A stretch of 64,000 nucleotides of DNA from Sycon ciliatum (lineage: Eukaryota; Porifera; Calcarea; Leucosolenida; Sycettidae): the NCBI RefSeq assembly GCF_964019385.1, contig NC_088644.1, forward strand, positions 18,578,636 through 18,642,635. The letters are read 5' to 3'. Positions within the stretch are counted from its first letter, which is position 1, and each line of letters begins with the position of its first letter. Position numbers and translations under genes: made by a program. Shown here in pieces: positions 1 through 11,677 of the stretch. The notes beneath the pieces were generated by a model, which was given only the letters and a program-made list of their open reading frames with translations, was not told the origin of the DNA and did not search any database.

Positions 1-339
1 ACGGGAATGACGTTTGCGCTGGCTTGGACACGTGGCACGGAGGGAAGATCACCGGTTGCCGAAGTGTGTTCTCTTCGGTGAACTGCCTGCCCCGCGCCCC
101 GCGCGTGATCCACGGAAGAGGCGGAGGGACGTTGTTATGCATGACTTTGCGTCGGTTGAGCCACCGGTACCAACATGTGGATGGTAAATGCAGCCCAGAA
201 CCATCCGGAGTGGCGTGCCATTGCCCGTCGACCACACAAGGCACCCTCTGCTGCTGGCTACGGTTGCGCCTGCGGCCGCATGTTCCGTCGAAGCGGCGAC
301 CTGAAACGCCATCAGTCATTCTGTCGTGGACTGGAGAAA
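1..339 (+). pseudogene. 3' end of a non-LTR (LINE) ORF2, frameshifted
   Basis: Frame 2 from about base 11 reads LRWLGHVARREDHRLPK, then a GELPAP-like stretch and a basic RKRRRD stretch. This is the hallmark C-terminal region that follows reverse transcriptase in many CR1/RTE/Jockey-type elements. The frame stops at about 185 after TCGW, but frame 1 from 178 continues and ends YGCACGRMFRRSGDLKRH...C before TAA at 337-339. That tail is a CxC...H...C zinc finger typical of LINE C-termini. A frameshift near 178-185 therefore breaks the ORF. The RT core lies left of the window. The family assignment is by motif memory, not by a search. It is a dead copy and not a host gene. Confidence 0.7.
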
Positions 340-704
340 TAACAATGCGGTATCTTTGCTACGCAATGGGCAAGGTCAAGGTGTGTTTATGGTGGTACAG
401 GTAATGCTATGTACGCCTCTTTGGTCGCTCACACATTATCCATTGCCGGCATTGGTTACACGTTATTATCAATTTGTTATGACCTTCGCTGGTCTGCACA
501 CCCACCCACTCTACTCTCTACTCTACTCTCTGAAGTTGAGACTTTCGTTTGCCATTTCATCCAGTAGTTTGACTCTCTGAGAATATCCCTGCTACATGTA
601 TATGTATAATATAATTTATACTTTACAATTATCCTTGTCTTATCTATCTTCTTGACACCATGACTTTCTTTGAAGGTCTTGTAGCTATGAAATGTTATTT
701 GCTG
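340..704. other. no recognisable gene
   Basis: AT-rich spacer after the LINE remnant, probably including its 3' untranslated tail. Short CTCTA repeats occur at 520-535. No convincing ORF, RNA gene or inverted repeat was seen. Confidence 0.5.
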
Positions 705-1233
705 CAGGCCATGTGTGTGTGTGTGTGTGTGTGTGTGCATCCGTGAATGTCCCACGCTTGGCCCGTGGGTAAATATACAGTCATGTATATGTTATGTGCC
801 ACACCAATTTCGCTATCTGTATAATATTATGCAGCACAGTGGCAGGCATAGAGAGAGAGAGAGAGACGTTTTAATGTCTCTGATGTGAATTCTTCACTAC
901 TACATAATCTACATTGTACTTGTATGATCGAGCGAATGAGTGTGTGTGTGTACTTGTATGATCGAGCGTACAAGTGTGTGGGTGTGCATTTGCAGATTTG
1001 GTGCTTCTCTTGCGACGGGCGTATACATGGTGTGTGTGTGGGTGCATCCGTGAATGCCCCACGGGTGGGTAAATATACAGTCATGTACGTGTTCTGTGCC
1101 ATTCAATTTCACTAACTGTATATGCAGCACAGTGGCAGGCATAGAGAGAGAGAGAGACAGAGAGATACGTTTTAATAATGTGTCTGAGGTGAATTCTTCA
1201 CTACTACATGTACTTGTATGATCGAGCGTACGG

Positions 1234-1274
<41 letters not shown>

Positions 1275-1385
1275 CGTGTGAATGTCCCACGCATAGCCAC
1301 GTGCGCGGTACCACACAATTTCATTATGTGTAGAACAGCGGCTGGTAGAGAGATAGAGACAGACAGACAGACACAGAAAGACAGA
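705..1385. repeat. three diverged tandem copies of a ~230-310 bp TG/GA-bearing unit
   Basis: The anchor GTGAATG(T/C)CCCACG recurs at about 743, 1049 and 1278. Each time a (TG)n tract precedes it, and a cagtggcaggcatagagaga-like segment with (GA)n follows it. Copies 1 and 2 also share GTGAATTCTTCACTACTACA and TTGTATGATCGAGCG. The spacing differs (about 308 and 229 bp) because the microsatellite parts differ in length. Translations through it (THTHTH, SLSLSL) are microsatellite artefacts. Confidence 0.75.
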
Positions 1386-1848
1386 AACGGAGGGATGCTG
1401 CGCATAAAGAGCGACAGACAGAGACTCAGAGAGAAAGAGACCAAGACAAAGCACAGACTGAGGAGAAAACAGACAGAGACAGACAATCAGACGCAGAAAG
1501 ACCGAGACAGAAACAGAGGGACGCACATAATGAATGACAAAAGGAGAGACAGACACAAAGACACAGAGAGCCAGAGACAGAGGGTCCTTAGGGAAAGACA
1601 GAGAGAAAAAAAACTGAGAAAGGGAGAGGCAGATCGAGAAGGAAGAAGACACAGAGACTGAGAGAGGGACAAAGAAAGACAGAAGAAGAGAAGCAAACGG
1701 AGAAACAGCAACATAAGTACAGGGCCAAGAAGACAGACAAACATAGAGAGACAAGCATAGAGAGACAAGCAGAGACAGACCAAGACAGGGAGACAGCTGG
1801 AGAGTTACACAGACAAACACAGATAGGCCGAGACGAAGATTCAGAGAA

Positions 1849-1928
<80 letters not shown>

Positions 1929-2345
1929 GAAGAGAAGAGAGAGAGAGACACGCGCACACGCACGCACGCACACACACACAGAAACAGAGAGAGAAAAGTG
2001 ACAAAGTAAGAGACAGAGAAAAGTGACCGAGTGAGGGACAAAGAGAGACACACAGAGAAAGACTGAAGAAGAGAAGCAGACAGAGAAACAGAGACAGACA
2101 GATGGAGACAGAGAAACAGAAAGGAAGACAGACAGACAGACAGACAGATGGACAGACAGACAGGGACAGGCACACGGACAGAACGAGATAGGCAGACAGC
2201 TAGAGAATGACAAAGACAGGCATACAGAAAAATCAAGACACAGACAGAGACACATAGACACAGAGAGAGAGAGGCAGACAGATAGATAGATTAATAGAAT
2301 ATAGAGACAGACAGACAGAGAAACATGTGGAGACACACAGATACG
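1386..2345. repeat. AG/CA-rich low-complexity tract with (GA)n core
   Basis: Nearly a kilobase of imperfect GACAGA, GAGA and CACA motifs with a pure (GA)n core at about 1851-1926. Long open frames exist on both strands (the minus one reaches 547 codons) only because the repeat lacks stop codons. They encode Ser/Leu/Val/Cys-rich or Arg/Asp/Gln-rich monotony and show no domain. Probably a decayed expansion of the GA tract in the preceding repeat unit. Confidence 0.8.
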
Positions 2346-2811
2346 AGAGATTTCGTTCGTTGGATTTCTAATACTGAAGTAGTATAATACAAGTAGGTAG
2401 CAGCATAATGCACACAGATCTAGAGTGCTGAGAGTTGTCGAATGCGGCGAAAGCAAAGTGTAGTAGACACTACTGTACAGGAGTGAAGCAAAGCTGATTT
2501 GTTGTAATGCTGCCTGACTGCTTGCCTGTGTGCAATAATGAGGTGAACTCATAAAACAGTGAGCCGAAAAAAATACGATTAAAAAGCCGATTCACAAACC
2601 AGGTAAAGACAGGAAGAGAAGGAAAGATATGTGCGCATATACCCTGCACCCGTGCACGCACACACACACACACATACACACAGAAGGGAGTTGATAGGTG
2701 GAGAATTGCGAAAACAGGGGACCCAGTGTGCCCTCAAGGAGATAAAGAGATAGAGATAGATAGAGAGATATTTTTGGCACAGTATATTCGGCCCTGGTTT
2801 AAATATGGCTT
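2346..2811. other. no recognisable gene; short CA tract
   Basis: Mixed-composition spacer with a (CA)n tract at 2658-2680 and GATA-rich bases at 2741-2770. No supported coding sequence. Confidence 0.5.
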
Positions 2812-2906
2812 TGGAATTTATTTTTCATTGCAATCAGGTTCGGCCTCATTTCTCTGTGCTGTGCTAATGAGTCCACAAAGGACGAAACAGTTCTGTCCCC
2901 AGATTG
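2812..2906 (+). ncRNA. decayed hammerhead-ribozyme repeat fragment
   Basis: Matches the two copies near 12.3 and 12.9 kb from the ATTTTT(A/C)ATT-like stretch through CAGGTTCGGCCTCATTT to the end of the ribozyme. The core here reads CTAATGA at 2864-2870 where a hammerhead needs CTGANGA, so the essential G5 is A. Stem II (GTCC/GGAC, loop ACAAA), the GAAA box (2884-2887) and stem III (CAG, TT, CTG) are intact. Stem I (CTGTG with CCCAG) has one mismatch. Predicted inactive. Confidence 0.75.
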
Positions 2907-2931
2907 GATAGATAGATATAGATGAAGATAG

Positions 2932-3069
<138 letters not shown>

Positions 3070-4710
3070 CATAGGCAGCTGTCTTGGTCATTATCATCCG
3101 ATGTATTCCGTGTGGCGTAGACCAGGTGTGCATTGAGAATCCTTTCACAAGGCATCGCAATAATTATATTTACGGAATTGGGCAGTAATGCGGTGCTAGT
3201 CTTGATATGTTTCACTCAGGTCATGTCTGATATCGTTGGCATAAGAGAAAATCAGTGGGTGTACATCCACTGCACTTGCAAACTTGCGTGTCTCTCTTGC
3301 GACGAATGCACATGGTACTTGATGTCTGTGTCAATTGGCTCATTCTGTGGGCGAGTGGTTACTGCCTGAGTTCAATGTCGGAAAAGGTAAGTAGCTCTAG
3401 GTGCAGTATAGAGAAAATTATGCCAAATACGCGGTCATTAGGAGAGACTATACCAGCAACTTCGACTCATATACTTCAATATCTAATTGGATCTGTATAG
3501 AAGACGCTGCTCAGTGGTATTGGAGTTGTGGTTGATCAACAGCGTATCTTTTAGGTACATGTGGCATCCATTGGTCTTGTGTGAGTGACACTAGGCATGC
3601 AACCGGACAACGTTGGTGAAAGGTTTCATTACCAAAGAACTTGATTGGTTTGCCATTTAGCTTTCTGTGTGGCGTCACATCGTTTCCGTGGACTGGTTTA
3701 GATTCTTGCCCACGTTTCCAGGAGTCCAGCCAATTAATAGCAGCCGAAGCTATTTGAATAGCCAGACGTTATGTCTTCTTATCTGCTCTGCACTCCATCC
3801 GCTTGCATCAGTAAGCAATGCAAACACGTTGTCCCCTGCACAGGCATGTGACTTCTGCAGGGAATTCCGGGAGAGCGTAAAGTGGCAGGACGAATTACCG
3901 TGAAGTTGCCACATGATCTGAGTACAATCGTAGCACATCAAGTCTTGACACTACTAGTACTTGTGACATGATCAATTCTGCTATGCTCTAATGCAGACTA
4001 GCAATAAGAGGCATTTGTCAGATACTAGTAACCATGAGGTACTGAGATGATTCTCTTCGGCAAGCCACCCACTCTGCAAAAAAATGCGCCAAAATTAATA
4101 ATCTGTCATCTGCCTGCTCCAACTTGACTGTCCTCCTGACAAGTGAAAACCGCTGGCGTTGTCCGGCCATAAACACCATTATTGGCATCAATCCAACGCA
4201 TTAATCCAACGCCTTCGTTGCTCCTCATCTCTGCAGCTCATACCAATAGGTCTGGCACGTCGAAAAACTAAAATACTCGGAGCTACAAGCTACATTTTCA
4301 GAGACAGGGTTGCAAATGGCAAGAAACCCAGCTTCCCTTCACCTTTGGCATCACGAGCAATGACCATTTATCAGCCAGCAATGTTTTACTAGAGCAAAGG
4401 CGCTGGCGGGAACAGAAACAGCAACGTTTCTTTCTCAGCAAAAACAAATAAAAAGGAAAGGAACAAAAAAGGATCAACACCAGGGATTCGTCCATACCCG
4501 GTACCCAGGCCAGGTGTGTACTACTACTACCCCTGGAAAGGCTCTCCCACAGATTGCAGTACAAAAGCCACGGCCAAGTGTCCCACTGAGGTGCGGTCGC
4601 TTGCCCGGACCGCTGGGACGCGGACACCTACGAAGAGCAGCCTGTGACGTTTATTTTTTATGACAGAAAATCCGCAAAAAAAGTTGGGCTTGTCCCTTTA
4701 GGCTTTCGCC
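3070..4710. other. 1.6 kb without recognisable gene or repeat
   Basis: Mixed composition. Open frames of 60-110 codons (for example minus-strand 4298-4627 and plus-strand 3667-3903) carry no motif I recognise and lack repeat copies elsewhere in the window. It could hold unannotated host exons. I see nothing that supports one. Confidence 0.4.
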
Positions 4711-6800
4711 TCTCTATAACATGACCCAGCTGTAATGTCCGTGCTCGCATTGATTTGATTTTTGGTTGGCTTTGAGGGCGCTGGCACCCACATTCAGTGA
4801 CCCAGAAAATTTGGCACTGCTGTGAATAGTTTAGTCGGAAAGTGAAGATTCACGGGTAAAAAGCCTCAATTTGTGAGATAGGCTATTTTTCAGCTTTCAG
4901 CAGCCCTGGGCGAATTCTTTAGAGACATGTGGCTGCTTTTCTTGGTGCACTTGTCTATGTCCAGCTACACAAGGACATGATGACGGTCATTGTCATTTTC
5001 TGAGCTGCGAACGGGCAGAAAGGTGAGAAAATGTCGGATTTTGACCATTTGTGCTGACCTTTGAATTTCATTGTACCTCTCTATAACATGACCCAGCTGT
5101 AATGTCAGTGGTCGCATCGAGTTGACTTTTGGTTTGCTTGGAGGGCGCTGGCACCCACATGCAGTGACCCAGATAATTTGGCACTGCTGTGAATAGTTTA
5201 GTCGGAAAGTGAAAATTCACGGGTAAAAAGCCTCAATTTGTGAGATAGGCTATTTTTCAGCTTTCAGCAGCCCTGGGCGAATTCTTTAGAGACATGTGGC
5301 TGTTTTTCTTGGTGCACTTGTCTATGTCCAGCTACACAAGGACACGATGACAGTCATTGTCATTTGCTGAGCTGCGAACGGGCAGAAAGGTGAGAAAATG
5401 TGGGATTTTGACCATTTGTGCTGACCTTTGAATTTCATTGTACCGCTCTATAACATGACCCAGCTGCATTGTGAGCGGTCGCATTGATTTGATTTTTGGT
5501 TTGCTTGTAGGGCGCTGGCACCCACATTCAGTGACCCAGAAAATTTGGCACTGCTGTGAATAGTTTAGTCCCAAAGTGAAGATTCACGGGTAAAAAGCCC
5601 CAATTTGTGAGATAGGTTATTTTTCAGCTTTCAGCAGCCCGGGGCGAGTTCTTCAGAGAAATTTGGCTCTTTTTCTTGGTGCACTTGTCTATGTCCAGCT
5701 ACACAAGGAGATGAGGATGGTCATTGTCATTTTTTGAGCTGCGAACGGGCAGAAAGGTGAGAAAATGTCGGATTTTGACCATTTGTGCTGACCTTTGAAT
5801 TTCAATGTACCTCTCTATAACACGACGCAGCTGCATTGACAGCAGTCGCATTGATTTGATTTTTGGTTTGCTTGTAGGGCGCTGGCACCCATATTAAGTT
5901 ACCCAGAAAATTTGGCACTGCTGTGAATAGTTTAGTCGCAAAGTGAAGATTCACGGGTAAAAAGCCCCAAACTGTCAGATAGGTTATTTTTCAGCTTTCA
6001 GCAGCCCTGGGCGACTTCTTTAGAGAAATGTGGCTCTCCTTCTTGGTGCCCTTGTCTATGTCCAGCTACACAAGGAGATGAGGATGGTCATTGTCATTTT
6101 CTGAGCTGCGAACGGGCAGAAAGGTGAGAAAATGTCGGATTTTCACCATTTGTGCTCACCTTTCAATTTCAATATACCTCTCTATAACATGACCCAGCTG
6201 TAATGTCAGTAGTCGCATTAATTTAATTTTTGGTTTGCTATCCCGCGAATTATTATTATTACTATTTATTATTTGTAGGGCACTAGTGCTCGCATAGATT
6301 GGATTTTTGGTTTGCTTGTAGGCCGCTGGCACCCACATCGGGTTACCCTGAAAATTTGACACTGCTGTGAATAGTGTAGTCGCAAAGTGAAGAATCACGG
6401 GAAAAAGAGGTCGGTGTGAGTTTCTGAGCTTCGAACGGGCAAAAAGGTGAGGAAATGTCAAACTTTCGACCTGTTGTGCCCATCTTTCACGCTTCAATGT
6501 ACCTCTCTATACCATGACCCAGCTCTAATGTCAATTGTCACATTGATTTGAGTTTTGGTTTGCTTGTAGGCCGCTGGCACCCACATGCAGCGACTCAGAA
6601 AATGTTGCACTTTTGTGAATAGTTTAGTCGCAAAGTGAACAATCACGGGACAAAGCTCCGAACTTGGAAATAGGTTATTTTTCAGCTTTCAGCAGCCCTG
6701 GGCGAATTCTTTAGAGAAATGTGCCTCTTTTTCTTGCTGCACTTCCAGCTATACCCAGCTGTAATGTCAGTGGTCGCGTAGGTTTCATTTTTGGTTTGCT
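4711..6800 (+). repeat. satellite array 1, subfamily A (~366-bp monomers, ~5.5 copies)
   Basis: Tandem head-to-tail monomers share landmarks such as ATAACATGACCCAGCTG, GGGCGCTGGCACCCACAT, TTTGGCACTGCTGTGAATAG, GCAGCCCTGGGCGA and GCGAACGGGCAGAAAGGTGA. The copies become more divergent and partly deleted towards 6800; an AT-rich (TTA)n-like insertion lies at about 6247-6280. The short minus-strand ORFs of about 80 codons inside monomers belong to the satellite. The left edge at 4711 begins within a monomer. Confidence 0.9.
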
Positions 6801-6863
6801 TGTAAGTTGCTTGATCATTTTTGACAATGTGTGTCATTTCTGTTGCGCATTTCCCTTTTGTGG
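6801..6863 (+). repeat. satellite subfamily B fragment left of the LTR
   Basis: TTGACAATGTGTGTCATTTC and the following GCGCATTTCCCTTTTGTG match subfamily B, whereas the sequence up to about 6795 is subfamily A, so an A/B junction lies here. The same B sequence resumes at about 8740 (CCTTTGTGTGCCGATTTCAG), which shows the gypsy element entered a B monomer. Confidence 0.75.
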
Positions 6864-7063
6864 TGTCAGATAGAGTTCATTCACAACTAGCAAGGAGGAC
6901 AACAAACGAAGAACAACATTCCAAGCAGTGTGCGAACACAAAAGGGAAGTGTGTACGAACACCAAGGAAAGTGTGTACGAGCGCATATGGAAGCAGGAGC
7001 TCTAGGCGGGTGCATACGGGGTGCGGGAGTTGCACCATATACGGAAGTATGCCATATACATCA
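6864..7063 (-). mobile_element. 3' LTR of Ty3/gypsy element (200 bp)
   Basis: The interval starts TGTCAGATAG and ends ATATACATCA, that is TG...CA. It sits directly downstream (in minus orientation) of a purine-rich tract and of the integrase ORF, with satellite outside. Only one LTR is present in the window, so the boundaries rest on the TG/CA ends, the polypurine tract and the satellite flank. No paired LTR was available for comparison. Confidence 0.65.
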
Positions 7064-7077
7064 TGCCCCTCCTAAGA
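7064..7077 (-). promoter_or_regulatory. polypurine tract of the gypsy element
   Basis: On the minus strand the bases read TCTTAGGAGGGGCA immediately before the LTR start TGATGTATAT. This is the expected position and composition of the plus-strand primer site. Confidence 0.6.
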
Positions 7078-7289
7078 TAAAAACGTACAAGTGTTTATCT
7101 AATCAACAAAAATAATGTGAAAATTGCATGTGCGTAGCAAATGACATGTCGCGGAGCAGCAGCAACTTCCAACAGACTTGTAAAAGGGATAATTGCAAAA
7201 ATTATATACATGAAGGTTTTCAACTGCGAAACAATGGGAATGACAATTGAATAGGTACAATGGACATCAACAACTGAACAGAGCGAGTG
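7078..7289 (-). other. 3' untranslated part of the gypsy element
   Basis: About 210 bp between the pol stop codon and the polypurine tract, AT-rich and without an ORF on the element strand. Confidence 0.55.
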
Positions 7290-8734
7290 TTAATTGTACG
7301 ATTGTCCACGCGTTGAAATAATGTTAAAGGGGACATTCTGTCGCCGGGGACGTTGGCTTGTTCGAGGTGGTACCTGAACAGTTGACTGTGGCGACGACTG
7401 AGTCACAGGGACTGCTTGTGGTGCAGCGTCGGGTACGGGAGACGATGCAGGCATGGCTGTTGAAGCTGGAGTAGGAGGACGGTACGGGCGGAGGTAGCGA
7501 CGGTTGCGCCAATATACGCGTCCACTCGGTAGCTTGACGTAGTAGTCGCGGTGGTCACCGATAGCCACGACAACGAAGCGGGAAGACCACCGTTTTGTCT
7601 TCGGGTGCTGAATGTCAACGTGCGTCCCGATAGACAAGTGGGGGAGCTCTCGGTGAGGCTGACTGGGAGGCTGGTCTACGCGATCAACATCATCCATGTC
7701 AGATGCGGTGTCTTGCCAGTGGGAGTCGAACTGGCTCCATTGGGCGAGAACGAAGGAGACGAGTGGGCGACCATACAGTAACTGGGCAGGACTCTTTCCC
7801 GAAGTGCCAGGAGTATTGCGCCACTCGAGAAGGCCACGCTGGAAAGCATCGGTGTCTAGATTACCATCATTGGTAGTCTTTTCCACCAGGTACTTCATTG
7901 CCTTCACGGCTGCCTCCGCATGTCCGTTCGACTGTGGGTAGTGAGGGGACGACTTGATATGACGGATTCCCCAGCGCTCGCAAAATTCAGCAAATCTGTG
8001 AGACGCAAACTGAGGACCGCCGTCCGTTGAAATGACCTGTGGTACGCCTACATCTGGGAACCACCTGCGGAAATGACGAATGACGTCAGCTGACGTGGCT
8101 GAGTGACCAAGCTTGGCGATGCATGGCCATCCGGTTAAGCGGTCGACGAATACCAAATACTCGCAACCTTGGCAACTGAAAAGGTCAGCACTAACACTTT
8201 CGAATGGCAAAGTGGGCTTGCGGTCAGAAATGGGCGGTTCGGCAGACTGAGACGGCTGAAATTCACGGCATGCATCACAGCTGCGGACTAGCGTGTCTAA
8301 CTCACTGTTCATTCCGGGCCAATACACTGTCTGACGGGCACGTCGTTTGGTACGGGTCAGACCTTGGTGGGCTGCGTGAAGGTCGATCAGCGTTGACGCA
8401 CGCAGAGAGGCTGGGACGACTATGCGTAGACCTTTCAGGACTATGCCATTGTCGGTGGACAAATGTTCACGCACGTTCCAATACGCACGAAGAGGCTCGG
8501 GCAGCTGCTTTTGTGCTGAGGGAAATCCGTTCTGGATATACCCAAGTAGCATCTGGTAGTCAGGATCAGATGCTGCTGCGGCACGGAGCTTAGCGAACTG
8601 GAGACTCTGGGGACCATCTTGGAGTAAACAGATACGGATACTGCGGCAGGACAGTGCTGGATCTTCTCCAAGTTCATCATCACTAGTCGGGATTGATACA
8701 GGATGCCGTGAGAGGGCGTCTGCGAATACGTGCT
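7290..8734 (-). CDS. Ty3/gypsy Pol fragment: RNase H end plus integrase, 5'-truncated
   Basis: Open without a stop from 8734 to 7290 (about 480 codons). The first in-frame ATG (8552) is internal and is not the true start. The upstream end reads HVFADALSRHP, the usual RNase H-to-integrase connection. Numbering from the 8552 Met, the integrase has the zinc-binding H59-H62...C92-C95 and the catalytic triad D123 (SADLF), D177 (STDGGPQF) and E213 (NGHAEAA). A C-terminal chromo/GPY-like region then leads to a Pro/Ser/Gln-rich tail ending RGQSYN. Integrase inserts element cDNA into chromosomes. Protease, RT and most of RNase H are missing: at about 8735 the coding sequence abuts satellite B, and the codon just outside is a stop. 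The frame is intact, so truncation looks recent. Confidence 0.92.
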
Positions 8735-10485
8735 ACATCATCACCTTTGTGTGCCGATTTCAGGAATTCACGGCGGCCAATGTCCATTTTGCAGCCGTGA
8801 ATAGTCGGAAAGGTGAGAAATGGTGAATTTTTTGGAAAGATGAAGGATTAGGCCATGCAATATATACAAAAAGATATGAAAAATGTAAAACACACAGCCA
8901 GTGGGGCTCTATTTTATTTTTATGCCCAGAAATTGCTATTCACCACATAGGCAGTGCCCCTGGAAATTTGACCCTGCTGTAGCTGGCTTGAGTTCCAAGT
9001 CCGGATGTACACGCAAAATGCCCCAATCTTGGAGACAGGTTATTTTCAGGGTTCAGCAGCCCTGGGCAAGTCGTTTATGACAATGTGTGTAATTTCTGTT
9101 GTGCACTGCACTCTGTGTGCCTATTGCGGGAATTCACGGCGGTCACTGCCCATGATGCAGCTGCGAACGGGCAGGTGAGAAATGGTGAATTTTGGCCATT
9201 TGTGCGCACCTGTTCATTTCAATGTACCTGTGGGTTAATGGGCCCAGCTACAATGTGGATCACGAAATTGCTTAGATTTTTGGTTTGCTAGTAGGCGGCT
9301 TACACTAGTAGGCAGTGCCCCAGGAAATTGGACCCTGCTGTAACTGGCTTGAGTTCCAAGTCCGGATGTACGGGGAAAAGCCCCAAACTTGGAAATCGAT
9401 TATTCTCAGATTTCAGCAGCCCCGGGCAGGTCATTTCTGACAATGTGTGTCATTTCTGCTGTGCACTACACTTTGTATGTCTATTGCAGGAATTCATGGT
9501 GGTCACTGTCCTTGTTGCAGCTGTGGATAGTTGGAAATGTGAGAAATGGTGAATTTTTGACCATTTGTGCATACCTGTTCATTTCAATGTACCTGTGGGT
9601 AAATGGGCCCAGCTGCAATGTGGGTGCTGGAATTGCTTAGATTTTTTGGTTTGCTAGTAGGCCGTTTGCACTCGTAGTCAGTGACCCAGGAAATTTGACC
9701 CTGCCGTGACTGGCTTGTGTCCCAGCTCCGAATATACGGGGCAAAAAGCACCAAACTTGGAGATACGGTATTTTCAGGGTTCAGCAGCCCTGGGCAGGTC
9801 GTTTAGGACAATGTGTGTCCTTTCTGATGGCCACTGCCCTCTGTGTGCCGATTTCAGGAATTCACTGCGGTCACTGTCCATGTTGCAGCGGTGAATAGTC
9901 GGAAAGGTGAGAAATGGTGAATTTTTGACCTTTTGTGGGCACCTGTTCATTTCAATGTACCTGTGGGTAAATGGGCCCAGCTGCAATGTGGATGCAGGAA
10001 TTGCTTCGATTTTTGGTTTGCTAGTAGGCCGCTTGCGCTCGTAAGCAGTGCTCCAGAAAATTTGACCCTGCTGTAACTGGCTTGAGTTCCAAGTCCGGAT
10101 GGAAGGGGCAAAAGCCCCAAACTTGGAGAGAGGGTATTTTCAGGGTTCAACAGCCCTGGGCAGGTCGTTTATGACAATGTGTGTCATTTCTGTTGTCCAC
10201 TACCCTCTGTGTGCCTATTGCAGAAATTCACGGCGTAAATGGGGCCCGCTGCAATGTTGGTGCTGGTATTGCTTAGATTTTTGGTTTACTAGTAGGCCGC
10301 TTGCACTCGTAGGCAGTGCCTTAGGAAATTTGAAAAAAAGCCCCAAACTTCTGTAACTGGCTGGAGTTCCGAGTCCGGATGCACACGCAGCCCTGGGCAG
10401 GTCGTTTATGAAAATGTGTGTCATTTCTGTTGTGTGCTATCGCAGGAATTCACTGTGGTCACCGTCCATGTTGCAGTGGTGAATA

Positions 10486-10699
10486 CTGTAAAAGCCATAT
10501 ATAAAACGAAGTGCTAACTCTAACGAGTTAACGAGGAGAAATCTGTCGTTAAAATAGAAATCCTTATACTGAAATCGATACATATAATGTCCTATTCAGC
10601 ATTGAGAATGAGTGAGAATCGTTACCTTTGGTACACGTAAACTAGTCAATTTTGGGAAATCGTTATATATGCGCCTCGTTAGAATAATGGCTTTTACAG
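10486..10699. mobile_element. TA-flanked MITE, family CTGTAAAAGCCAT
   Basis: Terminal inverted repeats CTGTAAAAGCCAT and ATGGCTTTTACAG, flanked by TA (10484-10485 and 10700-10701). Removing the element and one TA rejoins the satellite B sequence GTGAATAGTCGGAAAGG exactly. A second copy lies at 19868-20063 in the opposite orientation. TA target and TIR form indicate a Tc1/mariner/pogo-type non-autonomous element. It has no coding capacity. Confidence 0.88.
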
Positions 10700-11478
10700 T
10701 AGTCGGAAAGGTGATTGGTGAATTTTTGACCATTTGTGCGCACATGTTTTTTTAATGTCCTTTGTGTAAATGGACGCAGCTGCAGTGTGGGCGCTGGAAT
10801 TGTGTTGATTTTTGGTTTGCTAGCTGATTTTGTGAGGTCTGCATTTGCCACTAAGGTGGCCTGCGAAAGCGAAGGCTTGTGTGTTTCTGACCATTCAAGT
10901 GATGCTAAACTCGAATCTCGGGAATATTATTGTAATAGTAGGCCGCTTGTACTCGTAGGCAGTTCGCCAGAAAATTAGACCTTGTTGACCCTGTGACCCC
11001 GTTCCAACTCCGCGTGCACGGGCGAAATGCCCGAAACTTGGAGATGGATAATCTTGAGCTTTCTGCGGCGCATAATGCGTTTGATTTCTGTGGTGCACTA
11101 CCCTTTGTGTGCCTATTGCAGGAATTCACGGTGGTCATTGTCAGTGTTGCAGCTGTGAATAGCCTGAAACATGAGAAATGGTGAATTTTTGGACCATTTG
11201 TGCGCACCAGTTGGCCAAGCTGCAATGTGGGTGCTGGAATTGCTTTGACATTATTTTGGTTTGCTAGTACGCCGCTTGTACTCGTTGGCAGTGCCCTAGG
11301 AGATTTGACCCAGCTGTTACTGGCTTGAGTTCCAAGTCCGGAAACACGGGCAAAAAGCCCCAAACTTGAAGATGGTTATTTTCAGCTTTCAGCAGCCCAG
11401 GCAAGTCGTTTATGGCAATGTGTGTCATTCCTGTTGTTCACTTCTCTTTAGTCGGAAGGTTGAGAAATTGTGAATGTA

Positions 11479-11677
11479 CTGTCGTGGACGTGGAAATCCG
11501 GTCGCACGTCTAGCGGCCCCAGGGCGCTAGCCATGCAGCCGAGGATAAGCGGAATGCTGAATGTATATGCACTGCAGCGCGCTGGTCGCATCGGATCAAC
11601 ATGACTGCACGCAGCGTTCTGTACGCGCTGAGGGCGGCGGTCCCGGTCAATCGACTGGATTTCTATGTCCGCTACAG
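11479..11677. mobile_element. TA-flanked MITE, family CTGTCGTGG
   Basis: Begins CTGTCGTGGACGTGGAAATC and ends in an imperfect inverse (GGATTTCTATGTCCGCTACAG), with TA at 11477-11478 and 11678-11679. Excision restores the satellite B sequence AATGTACCTGTG. Relatives lie at 13554-13758 and 32359-32524. The copies share a GC-rich interior (CTAGCGGCCCCAG, GCGCTGGTCGCATCGGATCA). No ORF. Confidence 0.88.

Noticed and set aside
909..2552. 547-codon minus-strand ORF and overlapping long ORFs
   Set aside because: Translation of TG/GA/GACAGA microsatellite; monotonous Ser/Leu/Val/Cys composition, no domain, equal openness in other frames.
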